Assembly (NCBI RefSeq): GCF_014489075.1
Contig: NZ_JACTGR010000005.1
Coordinates: 1 to 64,000, forward strand
Direction: 5' to 3'
Length of the DNA: 64,000 nucleotides
DNA from: Sphingomonas sp. JC676
GTDB taxonomy: Bacteria; Pseudomonadota; Alphaproteobacteria; Sphingomonadales; Sphingomonadaceae
The stretch's first letter is position 1. Every line of letters begins with the position of its first letter. Under the pieces are notes generated by a model that did not search any database, was not told the DNA's origin, and saw only the letters and a program-made list of their open reading frames with translations. The position numbers and the translations under genes are program-made. Shown here piece by piece: positions 29,690-39,130 of this stretch.

Positions 29690-31413
29690 CGCACGGTCTC
29701 CGCGATGGCCCTTCCCTCGCGCCGGGGATCATAGCCGCCGTCGAAGTGGCCACCGGGGCGGATCATCACGCCCTGGATGCCCGAATCCTCGCCCTGCCCC
29801 GGCTGCAGCCGGATACCGCGCTGCGCCAGCGCCTGGAGTAGTTCGGGCGAGAATTTGGTGACCTCGCCGTTGAAGGCGCCGCCGCGCGCGACAAGGTTGG
29901 GCAGCGCGATCGCGTCCTGCACCGGCAGATTCCAGTCGATCGCGGCGACCATCGACTTGGCGACATAGGGCAGAATCGCGTTGCCGCCCGCCGAGCCGAA
30001 CGCCCCGGCGAAGCGGCCTTCACGGTCGAGCAGGATCGACGGGATCATGGACGAGCGCGGGCGCTTGCCGGGCGCGGGTGCGTTCGCGACCAGCCGTCCC
30101 CGGCTGTCGCGCGGCTGCATCGAGAAATCGGTCATCTGGTTGTTGAGGAAGAAGCCGTCGACCATCCGCCCCGATCCAAAGATCGATTCGACCGTGGTCG
30201 TCATCGACACGGCATTGCCCTCAGCATCCACGACGATGATGTGTGAGGTGCCCATCGGCTCGTAGGTCTTGTCGAGCGCGGCGACTGGGGCCCCGGCGGG
30301 CGTACCGGCCAAGGGTGCAGGCGCAGCGTCGCTTCCGATCAGCTTCGCGCGGCCCGCGACATAAGCGGGATCGAGCATCCCGGCGACCGGCACGCTCACA
30401 AAGGCGGGATCGCCGACATATTGGTCGCGATCGGCGTACATGATGCGGCTGGCTTCGGCGAAGAGAAACCAGGCCTGGGGATCCTGCGGCCCGCGCGCGG
30501 CGATGTCGGTGCGCTCGAGGATCGCGAGGAGCTGGAGCAGACCCACGCCGCTCGCAGGCGGCGGCGGGGTGCAGACCAGATAGACGCGATACCTGCCGCA
30601 CAGCGCCTCGCGCTTGACCGGGCGATAGGCGGCGAGATCGGCGAGCGTCATCGATCCGCCGAGCGGCGCCGCGTGCGTCCGCTCGACGATGCGCTCGGCC
30701 GTGGGCCCGGCATAGAGCGCGTTCACCCCATCTTCGGCCAGGTGGTGGACGAATGCCGCATAGGCCGGGTTGGTGAGCCGGTCGCCCGCTTTTTTGAGGC
30801 TGCCGTCGGGGTTGGAGAAATAGGCGCGGACATCGGGCGCGGCGTTCTGGGGGAAGCTGCTGCCGATGAAACGGCCCAGGCGCGGCGAGATGATGAAGCC
30901 CTCGCGCGCGGTGCGCTCGGCGTCGCCGAACAAATCGCGCCAGGCAAGCTTGCCATGATCCTGATGCGCGACGCTCAGCATGCGGACGGCGCCGGGGACG
31001 CCGGTGGCGCGGCCGCTCAGCACAGCCTGGCCGAACGGCAGCGCCTTGCCGTTCGCATCGAGGAACATGCCCTCGGACACGCCGGCTGGGGCGATCTCGC
31101 GGCCGTCATAGACGGTCACCTTGCGCGAGGCGGCATCATAATAGGTCATGAAGGCGCCGCCGCCGATTCCCGAGCTCTGCGGTTCAACCAACGAGAGGAT
31201 CGCCTGCATCGCGACAGCCGCGTCGACTGCGCTGCCGCCACGCCGCAACACGGCGAGACCGGTCTCTACCGCCAGCGGATTGGCCGAAGCCGCGAAGATC
31301 TGCGCTTGGGAACGCCCGGCGACGGGCCTCTCGGCGACGCGATCCTGCGCCGCCGCGCACGAGATAAGGCCCAACGCGGCAACCGCCGCTATGACGTTAC
31401 GGAACAATCTCAT
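29686..31413 (-). CDS. ggt: Gamma-glutamyltransferase
   Basis: 575 residues from ATG 31413 with a lipoprotein-like or signal start (VAALGLISCAAAQ). The long upstream open frame has no homology. Family features: ASANPLAVETGLAVLRRGGSA, EPQSSGIGGGAFMTYYDA, and the autoprocessing site with nucleophile threonine in PMGTSHIIVVDAEGNAVSMT, followed by GSGRMVDGFFLNNQMTDF. The periplasmic proenzyme cleaves itself before this threonine and then hydrolyses or transfers gamma-glutamyl groups from glutathione. It is convergent with pyrD. Confidence 0.93.
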   Translation of the reverse strand: MRLFRNVIAAVAALGLISCAAAQDRVAERPVAGRSQAQIFAASANPLAVETGLAVLRRGGSAVDAAVAMQAILSLVEPQSSGIGGGAFMTYYDAASRKVTVYDGREIAPAGVSEGMFLDANGKALPFGQAVLSGRATGVPGAVRMLSVAHQDHGKLAWRDLFGDAERTAREGFIISPRLGRFIGSSFPQNAAPDVRAYFSNPDGSLKKAGDRLTNPAYAAFVHHLAEDGVNALYAGPTAERIVERTHAAPLGGSMTLADLAAYRPVKREALCGRYRVYLVCTPPPPASGVGLLQLLAILERTDIAARGPQDPQAWFLFAEASRIMYADRDQYVGDPAFVSVPVAGMLDPAYVAGRAKLIGSDAAPAPLAGTPAGAPVAALDKTYEPMGTSHIIVVDAEGNAVSMTTTVESIFGSGRMVDGFFLNNQMTDFSMQPRDSRGRLVANAPAPGKRPRSSMIPSILLDREGRFAGAFGSAGGNAILPYVAKSMVAAIDWNLPVQDAIALPNLVARGGAFNGEVTKFSPELLQALAQRGIRLQPGQGEDSGIQGVMIRPGGHFDGGYDPRREGRAIAETVR

Positions 31414-31621
31414 GCGCGCTCCCGAGTGCGAGGCCGGCTTATCCCGCGAATTGGCAACCCATATGTCTGCCGGCACGCCCGCCGATAGCGTAGCAAATGG
31501 CAAGCCGTCCACGCCCGCCGCGCGCCGCTGGCGGAACCCGGACAGGCGCTCTAAGACTGTGTGAAGCAAAGGGGCAACGCTACGGAAATCCGAGCGTTGG
31601 GTGTGGGGGAGAAGGGATGCA

Positions 31622-33409
31622 ATGAGCCGCAAGCTCGAACGGTTCGAAAATCTCGTGGGCATGTTCTTCGCCCGCGCGCGCCAATTGGGCGACAAGCCCT
31701 TCCTCTGGCACAAGGCCGGGGGGGCGTGGCAACCAATGAGCTGGACCGAGGCGGCACGGCAGGTCGCGTGTCTGGCGACCGCGTTGCAGGGCCTGGGCCT
31801 GAAGCGCGGCGACCGGGTGATGCTCGTTTCCGAGAATCGCCCTGAATTCTGCATCAGCGATCTAGCGATCATGGCGGCGGGCTGCATCACCGTGCCGACC
31901 TACACGACCAACACCGAGCGCGATCACCAGCACATCATCGAGAATTCGGGCGCTTGCGCGATTATCGTCTCGAACACCAAGCTGGCCAAGACGCTGCTCC
32001 CGGCGGCGATTCGTTCGTCCTCGGCACGGATGGTGATCGGCATCGACGATGTCCGTGCCGGCCAGCACGGCACGATGGACTTTCACGACTGGCGCGACCT
32101 GATCGCCAAGAACCCAGCCGATCCGGTCCAGGTCGCGGCCAAGGCCAATTTCCGGCGCGAGGAAACCGCCTGTATCATCTACACCAGCGGCACCGGCGGA
32201 AGTCCGCGCGGCGTGATGCAGCATCACGGCGCAATCCTCCACAATGTCGAGGCGTGCTGCTCGCTGATCAGCGAGGATTTCGGCTGGGACGACGAGGTGT
32301 TCCTCTCGTTCCTGCCCTTGAGCCACGCCTATGAGCATACCGGCGGGCAGCATTTCCCGATCGGGCTGGGCGCCGAGATCTATTATTCGGAAGGGCTGGA
32401 GAAGCTCGCGTCGAACATCGAGGAAGTGCGCCCGACGATCATGGTCGTCGTGCCGCGCCTGTTCGAGGTGCTGCGCACGCGGATCACCAAGCAGGTCGAG
32501 AAGCAGGGCAATTTCGCCAGCTATCTGCTCGAAAAGGCGGTCTCGATCGGCGCGAAGAAGGCGGCCGGCGGCATGGGCCTGACCGACGTGCCTATGAACC
32601 TGTTCCTCAATGCCACGCTGCGCCCCAAGCTCGCCAAGCGCTTCGGCGGGCGGATCAAGGCGATGGTGTCGGGCGGGGCGCCGCTCAATCCCGAAGTCGG
32701 TGTATTCTTCCAGTCGCTCGGCCTCACCTTCCTCCAGGGCTATGGCCAGACCGAAGCGGCGCCGGTGATCTCGTGCAACCGGCCCAAGGTCGGGCTCAAG
32801 ATGGACACGGTCGGTCCGCCGCTCGAAGGCGTCGAAGTCAGGATCGCCGAGGATGGCGAGATACTGGTGCGCGGCGAGCTGGTGATGCACGGCTATTGGC
32901 GCAACGAGGCGGAGACCAACCGCGTCCTCCAGAACGGCTGGCTCCACACCGGCGATATCGGCCTGATTGACGAGAAGGGCCGGATCCAGATCACTGACCG
33001 CAAGAAGGACATCATCGTCAACGACAAGGGCGACAATGTCGCCCCGCAAAAGGTGGAGGGGATGCTCACCCTCCAACCCGAAATCATCCAGGCGATGATT
33101 GCGGGCGACAAGAAGCCGTACATGACCGCGGTGCTCGTACCCGATCCCGACTGGACCCAGGAATGGTGCGCGAAGAACGGCAGCCGGTGCGACTTCAAGT
33201 CGCTCGCGCACGATCCCGAGTACAAGGCGGCGCTAGCCCACGCCGTCGAGCGCGTGAACAGGGACCTTTCCGTCATCGAACGGGTCCGGAAATTCATTAT
33301 CGCCGACACGCCGTTCACAATCGAGAACGAGCAGCTGACGCCCAGTCTCAAGATCCGGCGGCATATCCTGAAGCTGGTCTATGGCGACCGGCTCGACGCG
33401 CTGTATTGA
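31622..33409 (+). CDS. Long-chain acyl-CoA synthetase (AMP-forming)
   Basis: 595 residues from ATG 31622 (GGAGAAGGG 8 bp upstream); a GTG at 31601 is less likely. AMP-binding motif IIYTSGTGGSPRGVMQHH, the A5 motif GYGQTEAAPVISCNRP, HTGDIGLIDEKGRIQITDR and the lysine-containing KKDIIVNDKGDNVAPQKVE are all in place. The enzyme activates fatty acids to acyl-CoA via acyl-AMP, and belongs to the long-chain FadD-like group (LACS) by length and the LPLSHAYEHTGGQ segment. It stands alone, divergent from ggt. Confidence 0.93.
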   Translation: MSRKLERFENLVGMFFARARQLGDKPFLWHKAGGAWQPMSWTEAARQVACLATALQGLGLKRGDRVMLVSENRPEFCISDLAIMAAGCITVPTYTTNTERDHQHIIENSGACAIIVSNTKLAKTLLPAAIRSSSARMVIGIDDVRAGQHGTMDFHDWRDLIAKNPADPVQVAAKANFRREETACIIYTSGTGGSPRGVMQHHGAILHNVEACCSLISEDFGWDDEVFLSFLPLSHAYEHTGGQHFPIGLGAEIYYSEGLEKLASNIEEVRPTIMVVVPRLFEVLRTRITKQVEKQGNFASYLLEKAVSIGAKKAAGGMGLTDVPMNLFLNATLRPKLAKRFGGRIKAMVSGGAPLNPEVGVFFQSLGLTFLQGYGQTEAAPVISCNRPKVGLKMDTVGPPLEGVEVRIAEDGEILVRGELVMHGYWRNEAETNRVLQNGWLHTGDIGLIDEKGRIQITDRKKDIIVNDKGDNVAPQKVEGMLTLQPEIIQAMIAGDKKPYMTAVLVPDPDWTQEWCAKNGSRCDFKSLAHDPEYKAALAHAVERVNRDLSVIERVRKFIIADTPFTIENEQLTPSLKIRRHILKLVYGDRLDALY

Positions 33410-33418
33410 TTGCCTGGT

Positions 33419-33492
33419 GCTCCTGCGGAAGCAGGAGCCCAGGATCGCAAACAAGCCGCCCGTTACCCTTGGGCTCCTGCTTTCGCAGGAGC
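33419..33492. repeat. REP-like inverted pair (GCTCCTGC..GCAGGAGC type)
   Basis: GCTCCTGCGGAAGCAGGAGC with CCAGG (33419-33443) is mirrored by CCTTGGGCTCCTGCTTTCGCAGGAGC (33467-33492). Each half is a hairpin with a GAA/TTTC loop. It lies between the convergent acyl-CoA synthetase and M16 peptidase genes and probably also ends transcription. Its sequence differs from the other palindromes in the window. Confidence 0.85.
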
Positions 33493-33520
33493 GTCGGCGG
33501 TGTCGTGGCGCGCGCGAACG

Positions 33521-36397
33521 CTACTTCGCTGCCTTCTCCGGCACCACCACCATGGTCCAGTCGCGGTCGGGCCGCAGGAAGCGGGCGGCGAGCGCCTGGA
33601 TCTCGTCGGGTGAAGTCGTCGCGTAGTCGCGCCCGAGCGTATCGACCGAGGCCAGTCGGGCGGGATCGTAGCTGCCGCCCTCGACCAGCGTCATCCAGAA
33701 CATGTTCCCGCTCGATCGGCGCAGGATCATCTGCTTGAGCGGGGTCAGCGCGCGGTCGAGCTCGTCGGCATCCACCGGCTTGGCGATCAGATCGGCGGCG
33801 ATGCCGCGCGCAAGCTGGAAGAAGAAATCGGTCTTGTCGGGCGGCACCATCCCGAGCGCGATCATCTTGCCGCCAGCGGTCATGCCGAGCGGCCAGCTGC
33901 TGTCGACGTTCGGCGAATAGCTGACGCCCGCCTGGCTGCGGAGCTGGTCGATCAACCGGTCGCGGAAGATCGCGGCAAGAATATCGAGCTTGCGGCTCTC
34001 GGAGATGTCGGCACTGCCGCCGCCGGTGGGCCAGGCGATCACGGCGGCCGCCTGATTGGGCGTACCGGTGTGCGTCCGTACGACGGGCGTGTCGACATGT
34101 GCCGGGAACTTGACCGGAGGCGGCGGCGTGGTGCTCGCCGTGCGTGGCTTGAGCGCGCCCAGCGTCTCGGCCACGGCCTTAATCGTGGCTTCGCTGTCCA
34201 TGTCGCCAAAGACATCGACTTCGATCGGACCGCTGGCGAGCAGCGGCTCCCAGAGCTTGCGGAACGATTGGGGCGTAGTCGCCTCCACCGTCGCGCGCGG
34301 CGGGATACCCCAGCGTGGATCGCCGGAATGGACCAGCAACTCGAGGTCGCGCGACAGCACGGCATCGGGCGAGGCGGAGAGCCCGGCATAACCCGCGAGG
34401 GTCGCCGTCTTGGCGCGCAGAACCGGATTGGGATCCCAGCCCGGCGCGGCGAGCTTGGCCGCGAACAGCTTGAGCTGATCGAGCAGGTCGGCCTTGTTGG
34501 TCTGTCCCGAAAGCTCAAACGCGTCCTCGTCGATCGAGAAGCCCAGGCCGATCTGGCGGTTGCCGGTCAGCGCATCGAGCTCCTCCTGGCCGAGCTTGCC
34601 GATGCCGCTCGCCATCAGCGCGCCCTCGCCCGCCCAGGCGGCGCTCGGACGGTCGGCGGGCAGCGCGTTCATCCCGTGGCCGAAGCGAACATTGACGAAC
34701 ACCTTGCCGACCTCGGACTGATCCTGGCGCATCAGCAGCCGGACGCCGTTCGAGAACACGACCTGATCGACCTCGACATTGGGCTGGACGCGCTCGCGGC
34801 TGACCACCGTGCCGGGCTTGCCGAGGCGGGGGAGCTGATCGAAGCTGACATTGAGCGCGCGGCGCTTGGTCGCAGCGGCCTTCACATCGGCCTGGAGCGC
34901 GGCGGTGACCTTCGTCACCACCTGCGGATCGGGCATATGGGTGTTGACCAGCGCACGCACCGCGACGCCTTCGAACACCTTCTTGGCCGATGCCTGCACC
35001 GTCGCCGGCGTGAACATCTTGTTCGCCACCGCCTGCTTGAAGATGTCGTACGAGGCCTCGGGCGTCGTCACCGTCTCGTTGATGTCGACCGCCTGGACCA
35101 GATCGTCGGCGATCGACACGCCCGATTCGACCGCGGCGGTATTGATCCGCTGCTTCATTATCGCGTCGATCTCGGCGACTTCGCGGTCGATCTCAGCCTG
35201 GGTCGGCGCGGTCGCGGCAGCTTCGGCGATCTCGGCGCGCGCGTCGCGCAGCGCGGTTTCCCAATCGTCGCCGACCGGCAACACGTTGATCGTCGTCACA
35301 TTGGCGGAGCGGGCGATGTCATCCAGATCGCCCCCCGCAGCGAGGAAGCTGGCACCGGCACGGGCGCGCGTTTCGAGGCGGCGATTGATGATGCGCAGCG
35401 CAACCAGATCGATCATGCGCTTCTGGTTGAAGATCACGGTATCGGCAAAGACCGTCCAGGGGCGCACGATCACCATCATCGCCATCGGCTGGATCGCCGG
35501 CTCGACGATGCTGGCGGCGACGGGGTGATCTGGAGTGGGCTTGCCGAAATTGGGCGTGACGGGCGCGGGGCCGACGCCCTTCCAGGCGCTGAAATGCTTG
35601 ACGACCAACGCCTCGAGCATCGCCGGATCGACATCGCCGATGGCGATCACCACGGCGCGCTCAGGTCGATACCAGCGATCATGGAAGGCCTGCACCGATG
35701 CCGGCGTCGCGGCGTTGAGCGTCTCGACCGTGCCGATCGGCTCGCGATTGGCGAGCGGCTGGCCGGCGAAGATCAGGTCGAGCATCGCGTCCTGCATGCG
35801 GACCTGCGGGCCGGGCTGCTCGCGCTGCTCGGCGAGCACTACCGGGCGCTCGGCGGTGAGCGCCTGCTGGGTGAGCGCGGGGCCGGACATCATACCGGCG
35901 AGGATCTTGAAGCTTTCGTCCAGCCCGGCCTCGGTCGCGTTGGGCAGATCGAGCTTGTAGGTGGTGCTGATGAAGGTGGTCGAGGCGTTGCTGTCCGAAC
36001 CGAAAGTCACGCCTAGGCGCTGCCAGACGCGCTTCGATTCGCCATCGGGCACGTATACCGATCCGCGGAACGAGAGATGCTCGATCAAATGCGCAAAGCC
36101 GCGCTCGCTGTCCGTCTCCATCAGCGAGCCGACATCCATCCGCACGCGCACCGAGACCTGGCCTGGCGGCACGCCGTTTTTGCGAACCGCATAACGCACG
36201 CCGTTCGAAAGGCGGCCGAACTTCCATTCATCGTCGTGGACGAGGTCGCTGCCCTTGTAGAGCCAGGGATCGTCGGCGGTCTGTACCGGACGAGCCGCCG
36301 TTTGCGCGGGTGCTGTCTGTGCCTGCGCGGGTAGCGCCGGAGAGAGCAGGGCAAAAGCGAGGAAGGCGAAGCGCGGGAACCGCAGGATCGAAAGCAT
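33521..36397 (-). CDS. M16-family zinc metallopeptidase (pitrilysin-like), exported
   Basis: 958 residues with a signal peptide (ALLSPALPAQAQ). The inverted zinc motif HXXEH is HLIEH at 103-107, with downstream glutamate region of the active domain, followed by AVVIAIGDVDPAMLEALV and a second, inactive M16 half beginning near 520 (QVVFSNGVRLLMRQDQSEVGKV). Two-domain periplasmic M16 proteins degrade small peptides and are common in sphingomonads. The gene stands alone, between a palindromic repeat and the divergent hydroxylase gene. Confidence 0.93.
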   Translation of the reverse strand: MLSILRFPRFAFLAFALLSPALPAQAQTAPAQTAARPVQTADDPWLYKGSDLVHDDEWKFGRLSNGVRYAVRKNGVPPGQVSVRVRMDVGSLMETDSERGFAHLIEHLSFRGSVYVPDGESKRVWQRLGVTFGSDSNASTTFISTTYKLDLPNATEAGLDESFKILAGMMSGPALTQQALTAERPVVLAEQREQPGPQVRMQDAMLDLIFAGQPLANREPIGTVETLNAATPASVQAFHDRWYRPERAVVIAIGDVDPAMLEALVVKHFSAWKGVGPAPVTPNFGKPTPDHPVAASIVEPAIQPMAMMVIVRPWTVFADTVIFNQKRMIDLVALRIINRRLETRARAGASFLAAGGDLDDIARSANVTTINVLPVGDDWETALRDARAEIAEAAATAPTQAEIDREVAEIDAIMKQRINTAAVESGVSIADDLVQAVDINETVTTPEASYDIFKQAVANKMFTPATVQASAKKVFEGVAVRALVNTHMPDPQVVTKVTAALQADVKAAATKRRALNVSFDQLPRLGKPGTVVSRERVQPNVEVDQVVFSNGVRLLMRQDQSEVGKVFVNVRFGHGMNALPADRPSAAWAGEGALMASGIGKLGQEELDALTGNRQIGLGFSIDEDAFELSGQTNKADLLDQLKLFAAKLAAPGWDPNPVLRAKTATLAGYAGLSASPDAVLSRDLELLVHSGDPRWGIPPRATVEATTPQSFRKLWEPLLASGPIEVDVFGDMDSEATIKAVAETLGALKPRTASTTPPPPVKFPAHVDTPVVRTHTGTPNQAAAVIAWPTGGGSADISESRKLDILAAIFRDRLIDQLRSQAGVSYSPNVDSSWPLGMTAGGKMIALGMVPPDKTDFFFQLARGIAADLIAKPVDADELDRALTPLKQMILRRSSGNMFWMTLVEGGSYDPARLASVDTLGRDYATTSPDEIQALAARFLRPDRDWTMVVVPEKAAK

Positions 36398-36551
36398 AGG
36401 GCCCCATCTAGTGGCGTTAGCCCCGCCTTGCCAGCCGCTACCTTTCTATCGGCTGTACGCATCTTGGCGCCACGCCACCGCCACGTTTTCGACCAAAGTC
36501 GGGGGCTAGGAGGAAAATCGCGGATGCCGCCGCGCAACACGGCACCGCTCG

Positions 36552-37430
36552 ATGCGTGTCAGGATTTTTGTTGGCGTGAAGGTGAAGACGGACGGCGCCC
36601 AGTGGCGCGACTCGAACCAGGTCGAGAAATTGCAGGCACGGGCAACGGCACACGATCTGCCGATGCCTGGCGCGATACTGCCAGACGCACCGATGCGGGC
36701 CGATGTGAACCGGCCGTTCCTGATCAAATATGGCAAATATCTGCGCGGGTTCTTCGACTGGCTGATCGCGTCGTCGTCGCTCGTGCCCAACGACCCGGTG
36801 CTCGACGTGCGCGATTTCGAATGGACGCAGCTGCTACGCGGGAACTGGCAGGCGATCCGCAACGAGGCGATCACCGCTGCGCTCGAGCGCCGGCCCGCGC
36901 CCTCGCTCGCCAGCATCTCGCCCGATCACCGAGCGATCGCGCCCGTCAACAAATGGCGCTCCTTCTTCCTGTGGGGTTATGGCTATTCGGTCCGCGAGAA
37001 TCTCGAGCGCTGCCCGGTGACGACACGTATCGTCGAGCGGATCCCGGGACTCAACAGCGCCTTTTTCTCGATCCTGGCGCCGGGCACGCATATCCCCGCG
37101 CATCGCGGGGTCACCAAGGGGCTGATCACCTGCCATCTTGGCCTGATCGTGCCGCGCGACGGTGACGTCCGCATGCGCGTGTCGGATCGCGTCATGCGCT
37201 GGTCAGAGGGCGAAACCCTAGTCTTCGACGATACCTATGATCACGAGGTGTGGAACGACACGAGCGGCACGCGTGTCGTCCTGCTCATCCAGGTCCGCCG
37301 CCCCCTGCGCAATCCGGGGCGCTGGATCGCCGATACATTCCTAGGCGTCATTCGCCGCTCGGCCTTCGTCCAGGAAGCGCGCGCCAATGTGATGCGCTGG
37401 AACGAAGCCATGAAGGCTCTCGAGGGCTGA
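36552..37430 (+). CDS. Aspartyl/asparaginyl beta-hydroxylase (LpxO-like)
   Basis: 292 residues. The double-stranded beta-helix shows the Fe(II) and 2-oxoglutarate ligands expected in the family: LAPGTHIPAHRGVTKGLITCHLGLIVP with the first histidine and VFDDTYDHEVWNDTSGTRVVLL with the second histidine and the arginine for 2-oxoglutarate. LpxO hydroxylates lipid A acyl chains, and others hydroxylate protein side chains. Sphingomonads mostly carry glycosphingolipids rather than classical lipid A, so the substrate here is open. The start is not certain; the first 30 residues are weakly conserved by eye. Confidence 0.85.
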   Translation: MRVRIFVGVKVKTDGAQWRDSNQVEKLQARATAHDLPMPGAILPDAPMRADVNRPFLIKYGKYLRGFFDWLIASSSLVPNDPVLDVRDFEWTQLLRGNWQAIRNEAITAALERRPAPSLASISPDHRAIAPVNKWRSFFLWGYGYSVRENLERCPVTTRIVERIPGLNSAFFSILAPGTHIPAHRGVTKGLITCHLGLIVPRDGDVRMRVSDRVMRWSEGETLVFDDTYDHEVWNDTSGTRVVLLIQVRRPLRNPGRWIADTFLGVIRRSAFVQEARANVMRWNEAMKALEG

Positions 37431-37541
37431 CGCGCGGGGATGGGTATATATTGTCTCACCCTTTCGCATGGCTTGATCGCGCCGTAGAAAGGGCCAGATA
37501 GGCGCTGCGGATACAGATGTCCGCGGTAAAGGACCGCAAAC

Positions 37542-37814
37542 ATGGTCACCGAACGTGCCAAGGCCTTGGCTGATTTCAAGAAGATGCTGGCATGGATCGC
37601 CGTCGCCGGCGTGCTGATGGTCGCGGGCGCGCTCTGGTATCTCTCCCTCTTCGGTCCGCTCTACCTCTCGATGGTGCTCGCGACCATCGGCGGCGTCTTC
37701 GTTTCGACGCTGCTCGGCTGCGGCCTGTTTGCCGCGGCATTCTTCAGCGACAAGAGCGGGCATGACCGCAACGTGAGTGAGGCGACGCAACACGGGGAAG
37801 ACGCCGCCGACTGA
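37542..37814 (+). CDS. Small two-helix inner-membrane protein
   Basis: 90 residues. Two hydrophobic segments are MLAWIAVAGVLMVAGALWYL (about 16-36) and a longer one near 45-72 (VLATIGGVFVSTLLGCGLFA), with a charged, likely cytoplasmic tail rich in Asp/Glu/His. This looks like a conserved small sphingomonad membrane protein of unknown function. It lies upstream of nfu on the same strand with a 62-bp gap. Confidence 0.75.
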   Translation: MVTERAKALADFKKMLAWIAVAGVLMVAGALWYLSLFGPLYLSMVLATIGGVFVSTLLGCGLFAAAFFSDKSGHDRNVSEATQHGEDAAD

Positions 37815-37876
37815 TCTCCTCGCGGCAACCCAGCGTTTCACGTCACCCGCTTGATCCGGCGCGCCCGCAGGCCCAC

Positions 37877-38461
37877 ATGCGGTTTATGCTGATCGAGACC
37901 GAATCCACGCCCAATCCGGCAACGCTCAAGTTCCTGCCCGGCAGGACCGTGATGGACGCCGGCACGCGCGACTTTGCGAGCCCCGAGGATGCCGAGGCAT
38001 CGCCACTCGCCGACGCATTGTTCTCGCTCGGCGACGTGACGGGCGTGTTCTTCGGCCGCGACTTCATCTCGGTCACCGCGGCGCCCGGCGTCGAATGGAG
38101 CGGGCTGAAGCGCGATGTGCTCGGCATCCTGCTCGATCATTTCTCGGCCAACATGCCGCTGTTCAACATGGGTTCCGCCGCTGGCTTCTCGGTTCCGCCC
38201 GAGAGCGCAGATTTCGGCGACAATCCCGAGGATGCCGACATCGTCGCGCAGATCCGCGAGCTGATCGACACGCGCGTCCGTCCCGCGGTCGCCAATGACG
38301 GCGGCGACATCATCTATCGCGGCTTCGATGCCGGTAAGGTCTATCTGCAGATGCAGGGCGCCTGTTCGGGCTGCCCCTCGTCCACCGCGACGCTGAAGAA
38401 CGGCATCGAGCAATTGCTCAAGCACTATGTTCCCGAAGTAACCGAAGTCCGCGCCGTCTAG
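37877..38461 (+). CDS. Nfu-type iron-sulphur cluster carrier (NifU family)
   Basis: 194 residues. An N-terminal Nfu_N domain (MLIETESTPNPATLKFLPG, VTGVFFGRDFISVTA) is followed by the C-terminal NifU domain with C163-X2-C166 in GACSGCPSST and VANDGGDIIYRG before it. Nfu proteins carry [4Fe-4S] clusters to client enzymes, working downstream of the SUF system encoded about 10 kb away. It begins the housekeeping run nfu - rutE-like - tsaB - rimI - mucR - fur - plsC - miaB. Confidence 0.93.
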   Translation: MRFMLIETESTPNPATLKFLPGRTVMDAGTRDFASPEDAEASPLADALFSLGDVTGVFFGRDFISVTAAPGVEWSGLKRDVLGILLDHFSANMPLFNMGSAAGFSVPPESADFGDNPEDADIVAQIRELIDTRVRPAVANDGGDIIYRGFDAGKVYLQMQGACSGCPSSTATLKNGIEQLLKHYVPEVTEVRAV

Positions 38462-38490
38462 AGCGCTCCATCACCCGAAAGGACCAGCAT

Positions 38491-39084
38491 ATGGCCCAAC
38501 CCCTCAACGACGCGGGGCTGGATACGATCTTTCGTACCGCGCGCACCTATAACGGCTTTACCGACGAACCGGTCACCGAAGCCGATATCCGCCGCATCTA
38601 CGACCTGCTCAAGCTGGGACCGACTTCGGCCAACCAGCAGTCCGCACGTTTCGTCTGGGTGATGAGCCAGGACGCGAAGGACCGACTGGCCTCACTCGCC
38701 AGCGGCACCAATGCCCCCAAGATCAAGGCGGCGCCCGCCAGCGTAATCATCGGCATGGACCTGGCGTTCAACGAACAGCTCCCCTGGCTCTTCCCGCATG
38801 CGCCGACCGCCAAGGACTGGTTCCCGGATCCCGAGGTCCGCTACACCCACGCGATCCGCAACTCATCGCTCCAGGGCGCCTATTTGATCATCGCGGCGCG
38901 CGCGCTGGGCTTCGATACCGGGCCGATGTCGGGCTTCGACAATGCCGCGGTCGACGCGGCGTTCTTCGGCGATCAGCCCAATGTGAAGTCGAACTTCATC
39001 TCGACGCTCGGACACGGCGATCCCTCAACGATCTTCGAACGGCTGCCGCGCCCGGAGTTCGAGCAGTTCAACACTGTCATTTGA
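38491..39084 (+). CDS. Malonic semialdehyde reductase-like nitroreductase (RutE family)
   Basis: 197 residues of the RutE branch of nitroreductases: FRTARTYNGFTDEPVTEADI, YDLLKLGPTSANQQSARFVWV, NSSLQGAYLIIAARALGFDTGPMSGFD and FISTLGHGDPSTIFERLPR. FMN-dependent, NAD(P)H-using reductases; in E. coli RutE reduces malonic semialdehyde from uracil breakdown. No other rut gene is present, so here it may act as a general aldehyde or nitro reductase. It lies 29 bp after nfu with an AAAGGA ribosome-binding site. Confidence 0.88.
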   Translation: MAQPLNDAGLDTIFRTARTYNGFTDEPVTEADIRRIYDLLKLGPTSANQQSARFVWVMSQDAKDRLASLASGTNAPKIKAAPASVIIGMDLAFNEQLPWLFPHAPTAKDWFPDPEVRYTHAIRNSSLQGAYLIIAARALGFDTGPMSGFDNAAVDAAFFGDQPNVKSNFISTLGHGDPSTIFERLPRPEFEQFNTVI

Positions 39085-39130
39085 CGCGCGCCATTTGACG
39101 CTTGGCCGAGCAATTGAGTAGCGCGGGCCG

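Noticed and set aside
34070..36016. 648-codon plus-strand frame opposite the M16 peptidase
   Set aside because: Shadow of the peptidase; no ribosome site, no recognisable domain.
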